A stretch of 64,000 nucleotides of DNA. Origin: Actinomadura sp. K4S16. GTDB taxonomy: Bacteria > Actinomycetota > Actinomycetes > Streptosporangiales > Streptosporangiaceae. The notes below the pieces were generated by a model, which searched no databases, was not told the origin of the DNA, and worked only from the letters and a program-made list of their open reading frames with translations. The DNA lies in the NCBI RefSeq assembly GCF_008327685.1, contig NZ_BDDE01000012.1, positions 124,001 through 188,000 of the forward strand. The letters are read 5' to 3'. How positions within the stretch are numbered: position 1 is the stretch's first letter; each line of letters begins with the position of its first letter. The translations under genes and the position numbers were made by a program. Below, piece after piece: positions 8,569-17,095 of this stretch.

Positions 8569-8886
8569 GGGTGTGGCGTCGGGGCCTTCGAGGAGCGTGC
8601 CGAGGACTGAGGCGACGCCTGCGGTGGGGTCGCCTCTGACTTCGTAGACGCGCGTCTCCCCGGCTGCCCCGTACTCCTCCGCCCCGTCCCCGGAGACCGT
8701 GATGCGGTAGGCGGGCAGGTCGGCGCCGATCTCGCCCCGCTCGCCGCGGGCGTGCGCTGCGGCGAGAGCGTCCACCGCATGCCGGACGCGGTCCGCTTGG
8801 CCGGCGGGGAGGGTCTCGGTGTCGTACTGCGCGACGACGGTGCTGTAGCCGGTGAAACCGCCGGTGCTCTCGATCGTCACGCGCAT
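8566..8886 (-). CDS. Emfourin-like small protease inhibitor
   Basis: A 106-residue cytoplasmic protein beginning MRVTIESTGGFTGYS with two beta strands and a Gly-Phe-x-Gly turn, as in emfourin, the proteinaceous inhibitor of protealysin-type M4 metalloproteases. Identification rests on size, the N-terminal pattern and position: it lies directly downstream of, and on the same strand as, an M4-like protease, the arrangement known for protealysin and emfourin. The ATG at 8886 has GGGGAGGT 8 nt upstream; a GTG three codons earlier is possible. It presumably keeps the protease inactive inside the cell. The remaining doubt is that the homology was judged by eye. Confidence 0.62.
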   Translation of the reverse strand: MRVTIESTGGFTGYSTVVAQYDTETLPAGQADRVRHAVDALAAAHARGERGEIGADLPAYRITVSGDGAEEYGAAGETRVYEVRGDPTAGVASVLGTLLEGPDATP

Positions 8887-8969
8887 GCCGCGCACCTCCC
8901 CGTCGACTCGTCTGCTCTCCGCTCTCTACCCGCTCGCCGCGAATCCCTACTCGCCGCACGGATTCATCG

Positions 8970-9125
8970 CCGAACGGCCTCACGCGCTGGACGTCCCGAC
9001 CTGTCGAGAGTCCCTAGTCACTGGGCGCCCCCCACTCTCAGAACGTCCCTACTCCCCGGACGTCCCAACTTGCTGAGCGTCCACACACCGAGCGTCCACA
9101 CACTGAGCGCCCGCTTGCGGAGCCT
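8970..9125. repeat. 15-18 bp degenerate tandem repeats between protease and inhibitor genes
   Basis: The gap between the two genes contains units such as GAACGTCCCTACTCCCCG and two adjacent copies of CGTCCACACACCGAG/CGTCCACACACTGAG (15 bp, about 9078-9107). The units start at the 3' end of the protease gene and decay towards the inhibitor gene. Confidence 0.65.
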
Positions 9126-10592
9126 CTACTTGCTGAATGTGCTGCGCAGCTCGTCCAGTCCGCTCCGGAGGATGTCGTCGTCCTCCAGTGAGCCGCCCTG
9201 GGCCAGCTTCTCCGCGGAGACGGCCTGGTACTCGGGCATCTGCATCGTGCCGCAGCAGCGCGACCTGTCCTGGCCGGCGAGCAGGCTCGCCGAGTTCTCG
9301 TCGTGCGGCTGGACCTCGGTGACGTCCTGCCCGTCCCCGGTGTAGGCGGCCTCGGTCATCGCCATCTGCCCGCTCATCAGGTCGCGCAGCGGCGTCGCCG
9401 CCGTCGTGATCTCCCGGACGGCGAACCGGTTGCGGATGAACGTCCGGTAGATGGCCGGGTCGCCGCGGTTCGCCGAGGCCTGGAGCATCTGGTTCGCCAC
9501 GTCCACGTACCGGGCCCCGGTCGCGGGCGACGCGACGATCGCGTCGAACACCAGCTTGCACAGTGTGGACGCCGTCTCGATCAGCACGACCGCCGCGTCC
9601 TTCGTGCGCTGCTGCCGGCTGAGCTCGAAGGTGTAGACGTCCGCGAGGATGTCGTAGATCGCGCCGGTGAACACCTGCGAGATCGCGTGCACCTCGTTGC
9701 CGACCTCGCTGAGCTTGAGGTCGTTGTCGGCGTTGCGGAGTCCGGACGGCATGCCGAGGGCCTTGCCGAACTGCTCGGCCAGCTCCGTCAGGAACGACTT
9801 GTCGTGCAGGTTCGCCTTGGTGAGCGCGACGAGCGCGTCCGCCTGGTCCGGTTGCGCCAGGGCCAGGAAGATCGCCGTGATGTCGCCGAACGCCTCGTGC
9901 AGGCCGCCGGTCTGCGGCGGGTTGTCCGCCGACAGCCAGCCCGGCTTGAGGCCGTCCAGGATCGCGTGGCCCGTCTCGTGCGCGACGATGTCGAAGGACT
10001 GGCACGTGAAGAGCACGTTCGACGACGGCTGCCCTTGCGGCGTGAAGAAGAGGAACTTCAGCGCCTTGGCCGTCCGCGTGTAGAACGCGTTCGCGCCCTC
10101 GCCGGCGTGCGGGAACACGGTGATGCGCTCGGTGTTGCCCCCGACGTTCCACGCGAACGGGATCGGGACCCCGCCGTTGTGCCGCTCGTACATGGCCATC
10201 GTCTCCCGGACGACGGCGAACGTGTGCGCGCAGTCGAACTGCGGGGTTCCGGGCGTGAAGACGAAGTCGCCGTTGATGTTGCGCGCGACCGGGGTGACGC
10301 CCTGCAGCTCGGTCTGGACGCGCAGGTCCGTCGGTCCGTTCAGCACCACGGTCGGGATGAAGGTCAACCGGGCGCCGAGCGCGGTGACGGACGGGTCCTG
10401 CTTGTAGACCAGGAACCGGTGCCCGGGCTGCGCGGGAACCGGAATCGGCACCGGGCGCGGGACGGGACGCGGAAGCGGCCGGGCCGCCACCTGCGCGACC
10501 TGGGAGGCCCGTCCGGGCCACTGCGCGGGCACGACGATCTCGGTGGTCTCGGCGTCCCGTTGCGTCTGGAGTTCTTGCTGGTGGATCTTCAT
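9126..10592 (-). CDS. M4-like (protealysin-type) zinc metalloprotease
   Basis: A 488-residue protein. The zinc site HETGHA (His205, Glu206, His209) is followed 24 residues later by GLHEAFGD, whose Glu233 matches the third zinc ligand of the thermolysin (M4) clan. The region before it (about 60-190) carries FAWNVGG and FYTRTAKALKF strands. There is no signal peptide, as in protealysin, whose secretion is not by the Sec pathway. Residues 38-52 are Pro/Arg/Val repeats (RPLPRPVPRPVP). The ATG at 10592 has GGGGGAAGG upstream; the open frame before it is not protein-like. It pairs with the emfourin-like gene downstream. Confidence 0.78.
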   Translation of the reverse strand: MKIHQQELQTQRDAETTEIVVPAQWPGRASQVAQVAARPLPRPVPRPVPIPVPAQPGHRFLVYKQDPSVTALGARLTFIPTVVLNGPTDLRVQTELQGVTPVARNINGDFVFTPGTPQFDCAHTFAVVRETMAMYERHNGGVPIPFAWNVGGNTERITVFPHAGEGANAFYTRTAKALKFLFFTPQGQPSSNVLFTCQSFDIVAHETGHAILDGLKPGWLSADNPPQTGGLHEAFGDITAIFLALAQPDQADALVALTKANLHDKSFLTELAEQFGKALGMPSGLRNADNDLKLSEVGNEVHAISQVFTGAIYDILADVYTFELSRQQRTKDAAVVLIETASTLCKLVFDAIVASPATGARYVDVANQMLQASANRGDPAIYRTFIRNRFAVREITTAATPLRDLMSGQMAMTEAAYTGDGQDVTEVQPHDENSASLLAGQDRSRCCGTMQMPEYQAVSAEKLAQGGSLEDDDILRSGLDELRSTFSK

Positions 10593-11059
10593 CAAAGCCA
10601 CCTTCCCCCTGTGACAGTGCGCGAGCCCCTGTGACTCTGCGCTGCTGTGTGCGGACATGCGGGGTTGCAGTACGGGGCCTTGCATTCCGGGCTCGGACCG
10701 AGTCGGCGGCCCGACCGGTGCCCGCTCCACTTCCAACGTCTGCCGGGCGGTGAGATCGAGTCAACCCGCTGTGCTCAAAAGGCACCCCATCTGTCCACAT
10801 GCTGCCTTCGGGCCCCTGATCAGGGTCGCCGGAGGTATCGGCCGGACGCGGAGTCGGGCCCGTCCGCCAGGCTCGTCCGAGGCGGGGAAGAACGCGCCCG
10901 GATCACGAGCCAACCGATCGCCGGAGGGGGTTGGGACGGAGTTCGGGCGAGGTTCGACAGGGTTCGGGACGGGGGCCGGGCGAGGTCCGGACAGGGGGCC
11001 GGGCGGGGGCCGAGGCGCTCGCGGTCGGCGGACGCGCCGAAAACGTCCGCGCAGCGCCG
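10593..11059. other. Divergent intergenic region between the protease and pcrA
   Basis: About 470 bp with promoters reading both ways expected. From 10930 to 11010 it contains loosely repeated GGTTCGGGACGGGG and GGGCCGGGCGGGG words. No gene or RNA motif was recognised. Confidence 0.4.
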
Positions 11060-11065
11060 TAGACT
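11060..11065 (+). promoter_or_regulatory. Putative -10 box giving a leaderless pcrA mRNA
   Basis: TAGACT ends 5 nt before an in-frame GTG (11071) and 8 nt before the ATG (11074), and no ribosome site is visible. Transcription would start at or within a base or two of the start codon. Confidence 0.5.
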
Positions 11066-11073
11066 CGCACGTG

Positions 11074-13329
11074 ATGTCGAAGACCGAAGCTCACCCCTTG
11101 CTCGACGGCCTCAATCCGCAGCAGCGCGCCGCCGTCGTGCACTCCGGCGGCCCCCTGCTGATCGTGGCCGGCGCAGGCTCGGGCAAGACCCGGGTGCTCA
11201 CGCACCGCATCGCCCACCTGCTCGGCGAGCGGGAGGTGCACCCTGGCCAGATCCTGGCGATCACCTTCACCAACAAGGCGGCCGCCGAGATGAAGGAGCG
11301 GGTGGACGCCCTCGTCGGGCCGCGCTCGCGCGCCATGTGGGTGATGACGTTCCACTCCGCGTGCGTCCGGATCCTGCGCCGCGAGGCCAAGCGCCTCGGC
11401 TTCCCCACGAGCTTCTCGATCTACGACCAGGCCGACGCGAACCGGCTGATGGCGCTCGTCTGCCGCGAGCTCGACCTCGATCCCAAGCGCTACCCGCCGA
11501 AGTCGTTCAGCGCCCAGGTCTCCAACCTGAAGAACGAGCTGATCGACTACGAGACCTTCAAGGCGCGGGCGTCCACGCACATGGAGCAGACGCTCGCCGA
11601 GGCCTACGAGATGTACCAGGCGCGGCTGCAGCAGGCCGGCGCCATGGACTTCGACGACCTGATCATGATGACGGTCAACCTGCTGCAGGTGTTCCCGGAG
11701 GCGGCCGAGCACTACCGGCGCCGGTTCCGGCACGTCCTGGTGGACGAGTACCAGGACACCAACCACGCGCAGTACGAACTCGTCCGGGAGCTGACCGCGC
11801 CCGTCGAGGGCGTCGGGGCCGCCGAGCTCTGCGTCGTCGGCGACGCCGACCAGTCGATCTACGCGTTCCGCGGGGCGACCATCCGCAACATCCTGGAGTT
11901 CGAGCGCGACTACCCGGACGCCACGACGATCCTGCTGGAGCAGAACTACCGCTCCACGCAGACGATCCTGTCCGCGGCCAACGCCGTCATCGAGCGCAAC
12001 GCCGACCGCAAGCCCAAGAAGCTCTGGTCCGACCAGGGCGAGGGCCACAAGATCATCGGCTATGTGGCCGACAACGAGCACGACGAGGCCGCGTTCGTCG
12101 CCCGCGAGGTCGACAAGCTCACCGACGACGGCGTGGCCCGTCCCGGTGACGTCGCCGTCTTCTACCGCACCAACGCGCAGTCCCGTGTCTTCGAAGAGGT
12201 GTTCATCCGGGTCGGGCTGCCGTACAAGGTCGTCGGCGGCGTCCGGTTCTACGAGCGCAAGGAGATCCGCGACGCGCTCGCCTACCTGCGCTGCCTCGCC
12301 AACCCCGAGGACACCGTCTCCCTGCGCCGCATCCTGAACGTCCCCAAGCGGGGCATCGGCGACCGCGCCGAGGCCTGCGTCGAGGCGTACGCGTCCCGCG
12401 AGCGCATCTCGTTCTGGCAGGCACTCCGGACGCCCGAGGACGTTCCCGGCATGGCGACCCGCTCGATCAACGCCGTCCGCGACTTCGTCGTCCTGCTCGA
12501 CGAGCTGCGCGCCGCCGCCGAGTCGCTCACCCCCGCCGACCTGATCGCCGAGGTGCTGAAGGCCAGCGGCTACCTCGCCGAGCTCCAGGCGTCCAAGGAC
12601 CCGCAGGACGAGACCCGCGTCGAGAACCTCCAGGAACTCGAGGCCGTCGCCCGCGAGTTCGAGGAGCGCCTCGACGGCGAGTCCGCCGAGGGCCGCCTTC
12701 CCGAATTCCTGGAACAGGTCGCCCTGGTCGCCGACGCCGACTCCATCCCCGGCGGCGCGAAGGGCGGCCCCGTCCCGCCGGGCGAGCAGCCCGAAGAGAG
12801 CGAGCACGGCGTCGTCACCCTGATGACCCTGCACACCGCGAAGGGCCTCGAATTCCCCGTCGTCTTCCTCACCGGCATGGAAGACGGGGTCTTCCCCCAT
12901 TTGCGCGCCATGAGCAACCCCAAGGAACTCGAAGAGGAACGCCGCCTCGCCTACGTCGGCATCACGCGCGCCCGGCAACGCCTCTATGTCTCGCGGGCCA
13001 CGATGCGGAGTTCATGGGGAGCGCCGCAGGTCAACCCGCCGTCCCGCTTCCTCGGCGAGGTGCCGAGATCCCTCGTCGAGTGGGAGCGCGAGGCATCGTC
13101 CACGTCCGGCTCCGCGATGTCGCGAATGGCGGAACGCCCGGGGACCCGCTCCCCGGGGAACCGCCCCGTCCCGTCCTTGTCACCGGGCGACAAGGTCACC
13201 CACGACGCCTTCGGCCTGGGCACCGTCGTCTCCGTCTACGACAAGGGCGAAAAGGCCAGCGTCGACTTCGGTGGCGACTACGGCGTCCGCACCCTCGTCC
13301 TACGCTTCGCCACCATAGAAAAACTCTGA
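11074..13329 (+). CDS. pcrA: ATP-dependent 3'-5' DNA helicase PcrA/UvrD
   Basis: A 751-residue superfamily 1A helicase with all motifs: Walker A GAGSGKT (33-39), DEYQDTN (motif II, about 224-230), GDADQSIY (motif III), QNYRST (motif IV), VTLMTLHTAKGLEF (motif V) and YVGITRARQ (motif VI). The C-terminal SPGDKVTHDAFGLGTVVSV is the Tudor-like domain of PcrA that contacts RNA polymerase. It acts in nucleotide excision repair and clearing of replication obstacles. An in-frame GTG at 11071 could be the true leaderless start. The long open frame upstream of it is not protein-like. Confidence 0.95.
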   Translation: MSKTEAHPLLDGLNPQQRAAVVHSGGPLLIVAGAGSGKTRVLTHRIAHLLGEREVHPGQILAITFTNKAAAEMKERVDALVGPRSRAMWVMTFHSACVRILRREAKRLGFPTSFSIYDQADANRLMALVCRELDLDPKRYPPKSFSAQVSNLKNELIDYETFKARASTHMEQTLAEAYEMYQARLQQAGAMDFDDLIMMTVNLLQVFPEAAEHYRRRFRHVLVDEYQDTNHAQYELVRELTAPVEGVGAAELCVVGDADQSIYAFRGATIRNILEFERDYPDATTILLEQNYRSTQTILSAANAVIERNADRKPKKLWSDQGEGHKIIGYVADNEHDEAAFVAREVDKLTDDGVARPGDVAVFYRTNAQSRVFEEVFIRVGLPYKVVGGVRFYERKEIRDALAYLRCLANPEDTVSLRRILNVPKRGIGDRAEACVEAYASRERISFWQALRTPEDVPGMATRSINAVRDFVVLLDELRAAAESLTPADLIAEVLKASGYLAELQASKDPQDETRVENLQELEAVAREFEERLDGESAEGRLPEFLEQVALVADADSIPGGAKGGPVPPGEQPEESEHGVVTLMTLHTAKGLEFPVVFLTGMEDGVFPHLRAMSNPKELEEERRLAYVGITRARQRLYVSRATMRSSWGAPQVNPPSRFLGEVPRSLVEWEREASSTSGSAMSRMAERPGTRSPGNRPVPSLSPGDKVTHDAFGLGTVVSVYDKGEKASVDFGGDYGVRTLVLRFATIEKL

Positions 13330-13346
13330 CCCCCTCAATCTGCGTC

Positions 13347-13379
13347 GGCGGTGGACGTGTCGATTGGAGCACGTCCGCC
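13347..13379 (+). terminator. Possible pcrA terminator
   Basis: GGCGGTGGACGTG (13347-13359) can pair with CACGTCCGCC (13370-13379) with one bulge around a 10-nt loop, 18 nt after the pcrA stop. Confidence 0.45.
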
Positions 13380-13499
13380 CAGCAGACGCCGGCCGCTCCA
13401 CGAGAACCGTCCAGCCGCCCAGCCCGCCGCCCACCCGACCGAGCCCGAAAACGCGGCAACGCGGCAACGCGGCAACGCACCCAACCCGCAAACCCCTCG

Positions 13500-13990
13500 C
13501 CTCAGCGAGGTCGATTGCTCGCCTCGGCAAAGCGTCCGCCCCCTGGCGAGCACCCACCCTGGCGAGCGTTCGCCCTGGCAGAGCGTTCGCCCTGGCAGAG
13601 CGTTCGCCCTGGCAGAGCGTTCGCCCTGCGGAGCGCTCGGTTCGGCGGAGTATTCGCACTGGCGACGCTTTCGCCACTGTGAAGTACTCGGCTAAGAGCG
13701 GTGCTTGCGCTAGCGGATTGCTCGCCGCAGCACAATGTCCACTTCAGTGGAGCGTTCGTCCCTGCTGAGTGCTCAGCTATGCGGAGCACGCCGGCCTGGC
13801 GCGGAGTTCGCTTCTGTGGGTTGCTCGGCTCGGTAAGGCGTTCGCTCTGGTAAACGCCCATGCCTGCAACGCTCCCCTCAGCGACGGTTCTCCTATGAGC
13901 GCTCGACTTGGCGGAGCGTTCGCCTCTGCGGAGCGCTCCTCCCGGCGAGGAGTTCGCCCCGTGAAGCGCTCGGCTCAATGAAGCGTTTGC
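13500..13990. repeat. Regular 17-bp degenerate tandem array
   Basis: About 27 consecutive units of consensus GCGGAGCGTTCGCCCTG. Near 13570 three units are almost identical (GGCAGAGCGTTCGCCCT); from 13630 onward the units diverge (gcggagcgctcggttcg, gcggagtattcgcactg, gtgaagtactcggctaa, gtggagcgttcgtccct) but keep an almost strict 17-bp phase to about 13850, and again at 13913-13990. Such strict phase with drifting sequence implies mostly base substitution after expansion. It ends near the 3' end of the WYL regulator gene. No coding potential. Confidence 0.88.
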
Positions 13991-14068
13991 CTCGTCGGGG
14001 GTGTGGAGGGCCTGCGTGGGGTGCTTCGCCGGTCCCATGGTGGCGATCGTCGTTCTGGGGTTGCGCGG

Positions 14069-15037
14069 TCAAGAACCGGTGTCGGTGGCACGGGTATAGC
14101 GGGCGGCGAGGGTGCGCAGGTGGTCGGCGAGTTCGGGGTTCGCCGTCTCGTCGATCCGGAAGTCGGCGCCCAGCATGCCGAGGTAGACGGCGAGCATGGA
14201 CGGATCGTCGGAGCCGACCTCCACGATGCACGTGTCGTCATCGGCCGGTTCGACCGTGATGCCGGCGGGGAGTCGAGCCGCGATCTCGGTGGCCGGCGCG
14301 TTCACCACGACCCGCGCTCTGTAGGCCCACATCGCCCGGGCGAGGCCGGACGAGATGCGGGCCGCGACGTCCTCGTCCGGCATGTCCCGAGGCGCGAATC
14401 GGGGACCGGCGGGCGGGCGCAGGACGATGCGGTCGACGCGGAAGGTCCGCCAGTCGTCCCGCTCCAAGTCCCAGGCGAGGAGGTACCAACGGCGGCCGGA
14501 GGCGACGAGGCGGTGGGGTTCGGTCACGCGAGGCCCGTCTGCACCGTCGTGAGTGCGGTAGTCGAAGCGCAGGCGCTCGTTGTCGCGGCAGGCGGCGGCG
14601 ATCGCGGTCAGCGCGGCCGCGTCCACGGGCGGCTCCGAGCCTGGCAGCGGGACCGTCGTCGAAGCGAGCGTGCCGACACGGTGGCGCAGGCGCGACGGCA
14701 GGAGGCGCTCCAGCTTGGCGAGCGCGCGGACGGAGCTTTCCTCGATGCCGGAGACCGCGCCGCTCGCCGCTGTCCGGAGCCCGATCGCCACCGCGACCGC
14801 CTCGTCGTCATCGAACAGCAGCGGCGGCAGGACCGCGGCTGGGCCGAGCCGGTAGCCACCGCCGACACCCGGTGACGCGTCGATCGGATACCCGAGTTCG
14901 CGCAGCCGCTCCATGTCGTTGCGGACGGTCCGGGTGGTGACGTCGAGGCGTTCTGCCAGCTCAGGCCCTGTCCAGTCGCGCCGGGCTTGGAGGAGCGACA
15001 GCAGCAGGAGCAGCCGGACCACCGAGGTTCGCGTCAT
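14069..15037 (-). CDS. YafY-type transcriptional regulator (HTH-WYL)
   Basis: A 322-residue protein. The N-terminal winged helix-turn-helix (residues 1-60, GPELAERLDVTTRTVRNDMERL) is followed by the GYPIDASPGVGGGYRL wing and a WYL domain (about 130-230; the characteristic RRWYLLAWDLE is at about 190). WYL regulators sense small ligands or nucleic acid. ATG 15037 has GGAGAG directly upstream; the longer frame lacks a ribosome site. It is divergent from the epoxide hydrolase with 62 bp between starts, and GGAAC-N5-GTTCC between them could be its operator, so it probably controls that gene and itself. Confidence 0.85.
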   Translation of the reverse strand: MTRTSVVRLLLLLSLLQARRDWTGPELAERLDVTTRTVRNDMERLRELGYPIDASPGVGGGYRLGPAAVLPPLLFDDDEAVAVAIGLRTAASGAVSGIEESSVRALAKLERLLPSRLRHRVGTLASTTVPLPGSEPPVDAAALTAIAAACRDNERLRFDYRTHDGADGPRVTEPHRLVASGRRWYLLAWDLERDDWRTFRVDRIVLRPPAGPRFAPRDMPDEDVAARISSGLARAMWAYRARVVVNAPATEIAARLPAGITVEPADDDTCIVEVGSDDPSMLAVYLGMLGADFRIDETANPELADHLRTLAARYTRATDTGS

Positions 15038-15060
15038 CTCTCCATGATGCCGCGCATTGA

Positions 15061-15075
15061 GGAACGATCTGTTCC
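15061..15075. promoter_or_regulatory. Inverted repeat GGAAC-gatct-GTTCC, candidate operator
   Basis: A perfect 5-5-5 inverted repeat in the 62-bp divergent region between the WYL regulator and the epoxide hydrolase genes. By position it could serve both promoters. Confidence 0.5.
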
Positions 15076-15099
15076 GCAATGACCTTTAGCGTGCCTGCC

Positions 15100-16269
15100 A
15101 TGACGAACGAGATCCGTCCATTCCGCATCGATATCCCGGCGATCGAGCTGGAGGACCTGCGAGCCCGAGTGTCCGCGACGCGCTGGCCATCGACCGCGGG
15201 GGTGGCCGACTGGAGCCGCGGCGTCCCGATCGAGTACCTGAAAGAACTCGCCGGATACTGGGCCGCCGAGTTCGACTGGCGGGCGCAGGAAGCGGCGCTG
15301 AACGAGATCCCCCAGTTCAAGACGGTGATCGACGGCCAGACGATCCACTGCTTCCACGTGCGGTCGCCGGAGCCGGACGCACTGCCGATCGTCCTCACGC
15401 ACGGCTGGCCCAGTTCACCGATCGAGTTCATGAAGATCGTCGGGCCGTTGACCGATCCCCGTTCTCACGGCGGCGATCCCGGGGATGCCTTCCATGTCGT
15501 CCTGCCCTCCCTACCGGGCTACGGTTTCTCCAACCCGATCGGTGACGCGGGCTTCAACCTGTTCGGCGTCGCACGAGCGTGGGCGGAATTGATGCGCCGA
15601 CTCGGCTACGAGCGGTACGTCGCGCAGGGGACGGATGTCGGCTCGGGCGTCGCCGGAATGCTGCCGATGGTCGACCCGGGGCATGTCGCAGGCGTCCACC
15701 TGTCCGGAACGGGCGCGGCCCCGCCGTTCGGCCCTCCCCTTGAACCGGATCGGTTCTCTGGTGCCGATCGAGCGCGCGCACAGAAGTTCAACAGGTTCAG
15801 GGAGGAAGGGATCGGCTATCTGGCATTGCAGTCGACTCGTCCGCAGACCCTGGCGTATTCCCTGAACGACTCGCCGGTCGGTCAACTGGCCTGGATCGTG
15901 GAGAAGTTCCACGAGTGGACGGACCCGGCCATCGAGTTGCCCGATGCGGCCGTTGATCGGGACCAGTTGCTCACCAACGTGAGCCTTTTCTGGTTCACAG
16001 GCTCCGGGGCCACCTCCGCCCACGCCGTCTACGAGGGCATGCAGGCATGGAAGGCCTTCGCCGCAACGGAGAGCGGCCCCTCGCCGAAGCCGGACGTTCC
16101 CGTCGGTGTGGCCGTATTCGCTGCCGACAGCACCATTCGTTCCCTCATGGACCCAGACGGCGATATCGGGCACTGGTCGGAATACGACCAAGGTGGTCAC
16201 TTTGCAGCCATGGAAGTTCCGGAGCTACTTGTGGGTGACATTAGGCTCTTCAGTCGATCTCTTAGGTGA
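15100..16269 (+). CDS. Epoxide hydrolase (alpha/beta fold, EHN domain)
   Basis: A 389-residue protein with the N-terminal epoxide hydrolase domain (residues 3-110, PFRIDIPAIELEDLRARV) and an alpha/beta-hydrolase core. The oxyanion motif HGWPSS is at about 96-101, the nucleophile Asp179 lies in QGTDVGSG, PGYGF is present and the catalytic His367 is in GGHFAAMEVPELL. It opens epoxides by hydrolysis and is homologous to microsomal and juvenile-hormone epoxide hydrolases. The start at 15100 (MTNEIRPF) fits the family; an in-frame ATG at 15079 would add seven residues. The divergent WYL regulator probably controls it. Confidence 0.9.
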   Translation: MTNEIRPFRIDIPAIELEDLRARVSATRWPSTAGVADWSRGVPIEYLKELAGYWAAEFDWRAQEAALNEIPQFKTVIDGQTIHCFHVRSPEPDALPIVLTHGWPSSPIEFMKIVGPLTDPRSHGGDPGDAFHVVLPSLPGYGFSNPIGDAGFNLFGVARAWAELMRRLGYERYVAQGTDVGSGVAGMLPMVDPGHVAGVHLSGTGAAPPFGPPLEPDRFSGADRARAQKFNRFREEGIGYLALQSTRPQTLAYSLNDSPVGQLAWIVEKFHEWTDPAIELPDAAVDRDQLLTNVSLFWFTGSGATSAHAVYEGMQAWKAFAATESGPSPKPDVPVGVAVFAADSTIRSLMDPDGDIGHWSEYDQGGHFAAMEVPELLVGDIRLFSRSLR

Positions 16270-16450
16270 GAGTTAGTGCTTATAGAAGGCCATAGTGAGA
16301 CGGCTCTCGCAACGAGGCAGCGTGCGAAGAGAGGGTGAGCCGTCGAGGGGTCTAGTACGGAGAGGTCTCCCGCAGAGAGGCGTTGCTCATAGAGGGAGAG
16401 TTCTGAGAGAGGCGGACCGCGGCGGCCGCCAAAGGGGGTGGAGCCACGGG
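16270..16450. other. Gene-free degenerate tail after the epoxide hydrolase
   Basis: The stretch contains gagagg and tagtgc words spaced 12-18 bp, with several stop codons in each frame. It leads into the exact 16-bp array and looks like an older, decayed part of it. Confidence 0.4.
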
Positions 16451-16530
16451 GGGCGGAGTAGTTACAGGGCGGAGTAGTTACAGGGCGGAGTAGTTACAGG
16501 GCGGAGTAGTTACAGGGCGGAGTAGATACA
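16451..16530. repeat. Five exact 16-bp tandem repeats
   Basis: GGGCGGAGTAGTTACA is repeated five times head to tail (the last unit has gatac for gttac). It is nearly perfect, hence recent, unlike the diverged 17-bp fields. Confidence 0.95.
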
Positions 16531-16604
16531 GAAGTCGAGCCCGTAGAGGGATAGTGCTCGTAAAGAGGTCGAACGGGTGGGGTGGCGCTGCGTACGGGGC
16601 CGCC

Positions 16605-16775
16605 CCTCCAAAGTCAAGGGCGCCTTCGGCGTCGCTTCGCGATGGGACTTCGTCCCACCCTTGACTTCGGAGCCTCTGCGGCCCCTGGTGCAGGTTTCGT
16701 CGGGCAGGCTCCGCCTGCCCCCGCCCGACGCGCCACCCCACTCCTCCAAGAGCCATCCCCTCGACGAGGGGACCA
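16605..16775. other. Cluster of nested hairpins (palindromic element or structured RNA)
   Basis: AAGTCAAGGG (16611-16620) pairs with CCCTTGACTT (16658-16667) and encloses three small hairpins, CGCC-ttcg-GCG, CGC-ttc-GCG and TGGGAC-ttc-GTCCCA. Just downstream are GGCAGGC-tcc-GCCTGCC inside a GTCGGGC/GCCCGAC outer arm, and the palindrome CCCCTCGACGAGGGG. Multi-branched, TTC-capped hairpins of this kind occur in actinobacterial intergenic repeats, and a structured RNA cannot be excluded. No open frame here looks real. Confidence 0.55.
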
Positions 16776-17095
16776 CCTTCCAACCGCAACCGAGCCGCCC
16801 CATCGACGTGCGCGCCGCCCCACTGCCGAGCCCCCTCGCCACCGGGCCACGCCGACACCGGGCCACCCCGACATCACGGAGCAGTGTCCTGCGCCGGCTG
16901 TGGCCGTACCCGGGCCTGGGTCAGGTTCCGTCCAGGCCGTGGTGCAGCAGCCTGGTGAATGGATCTGCTGGCGTCGCGCCCGCAGCACCCGTCTGCCAAG
17001 GAAGAGCAGCCATGAGGGAGGTTGCAGACCAAGGGAGTCCGCGCATCGGGGAGTTGTCCAGCCAGGGAACTGTCCTGTCAGAGCGAGCTGGTTTT

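Noticed and set aside
13500..13990. CRISPR or integron-like array
   Set aside because: No spacer/repeat alternation and no integrase or attC-like folds; it is a simple tandem array.
14003..14875. 290-codon plus-strand frame over the WYL regulator
   Set aside because: The minus strand has a clear helix-turn-helix and WYL motif with a ribosome site.
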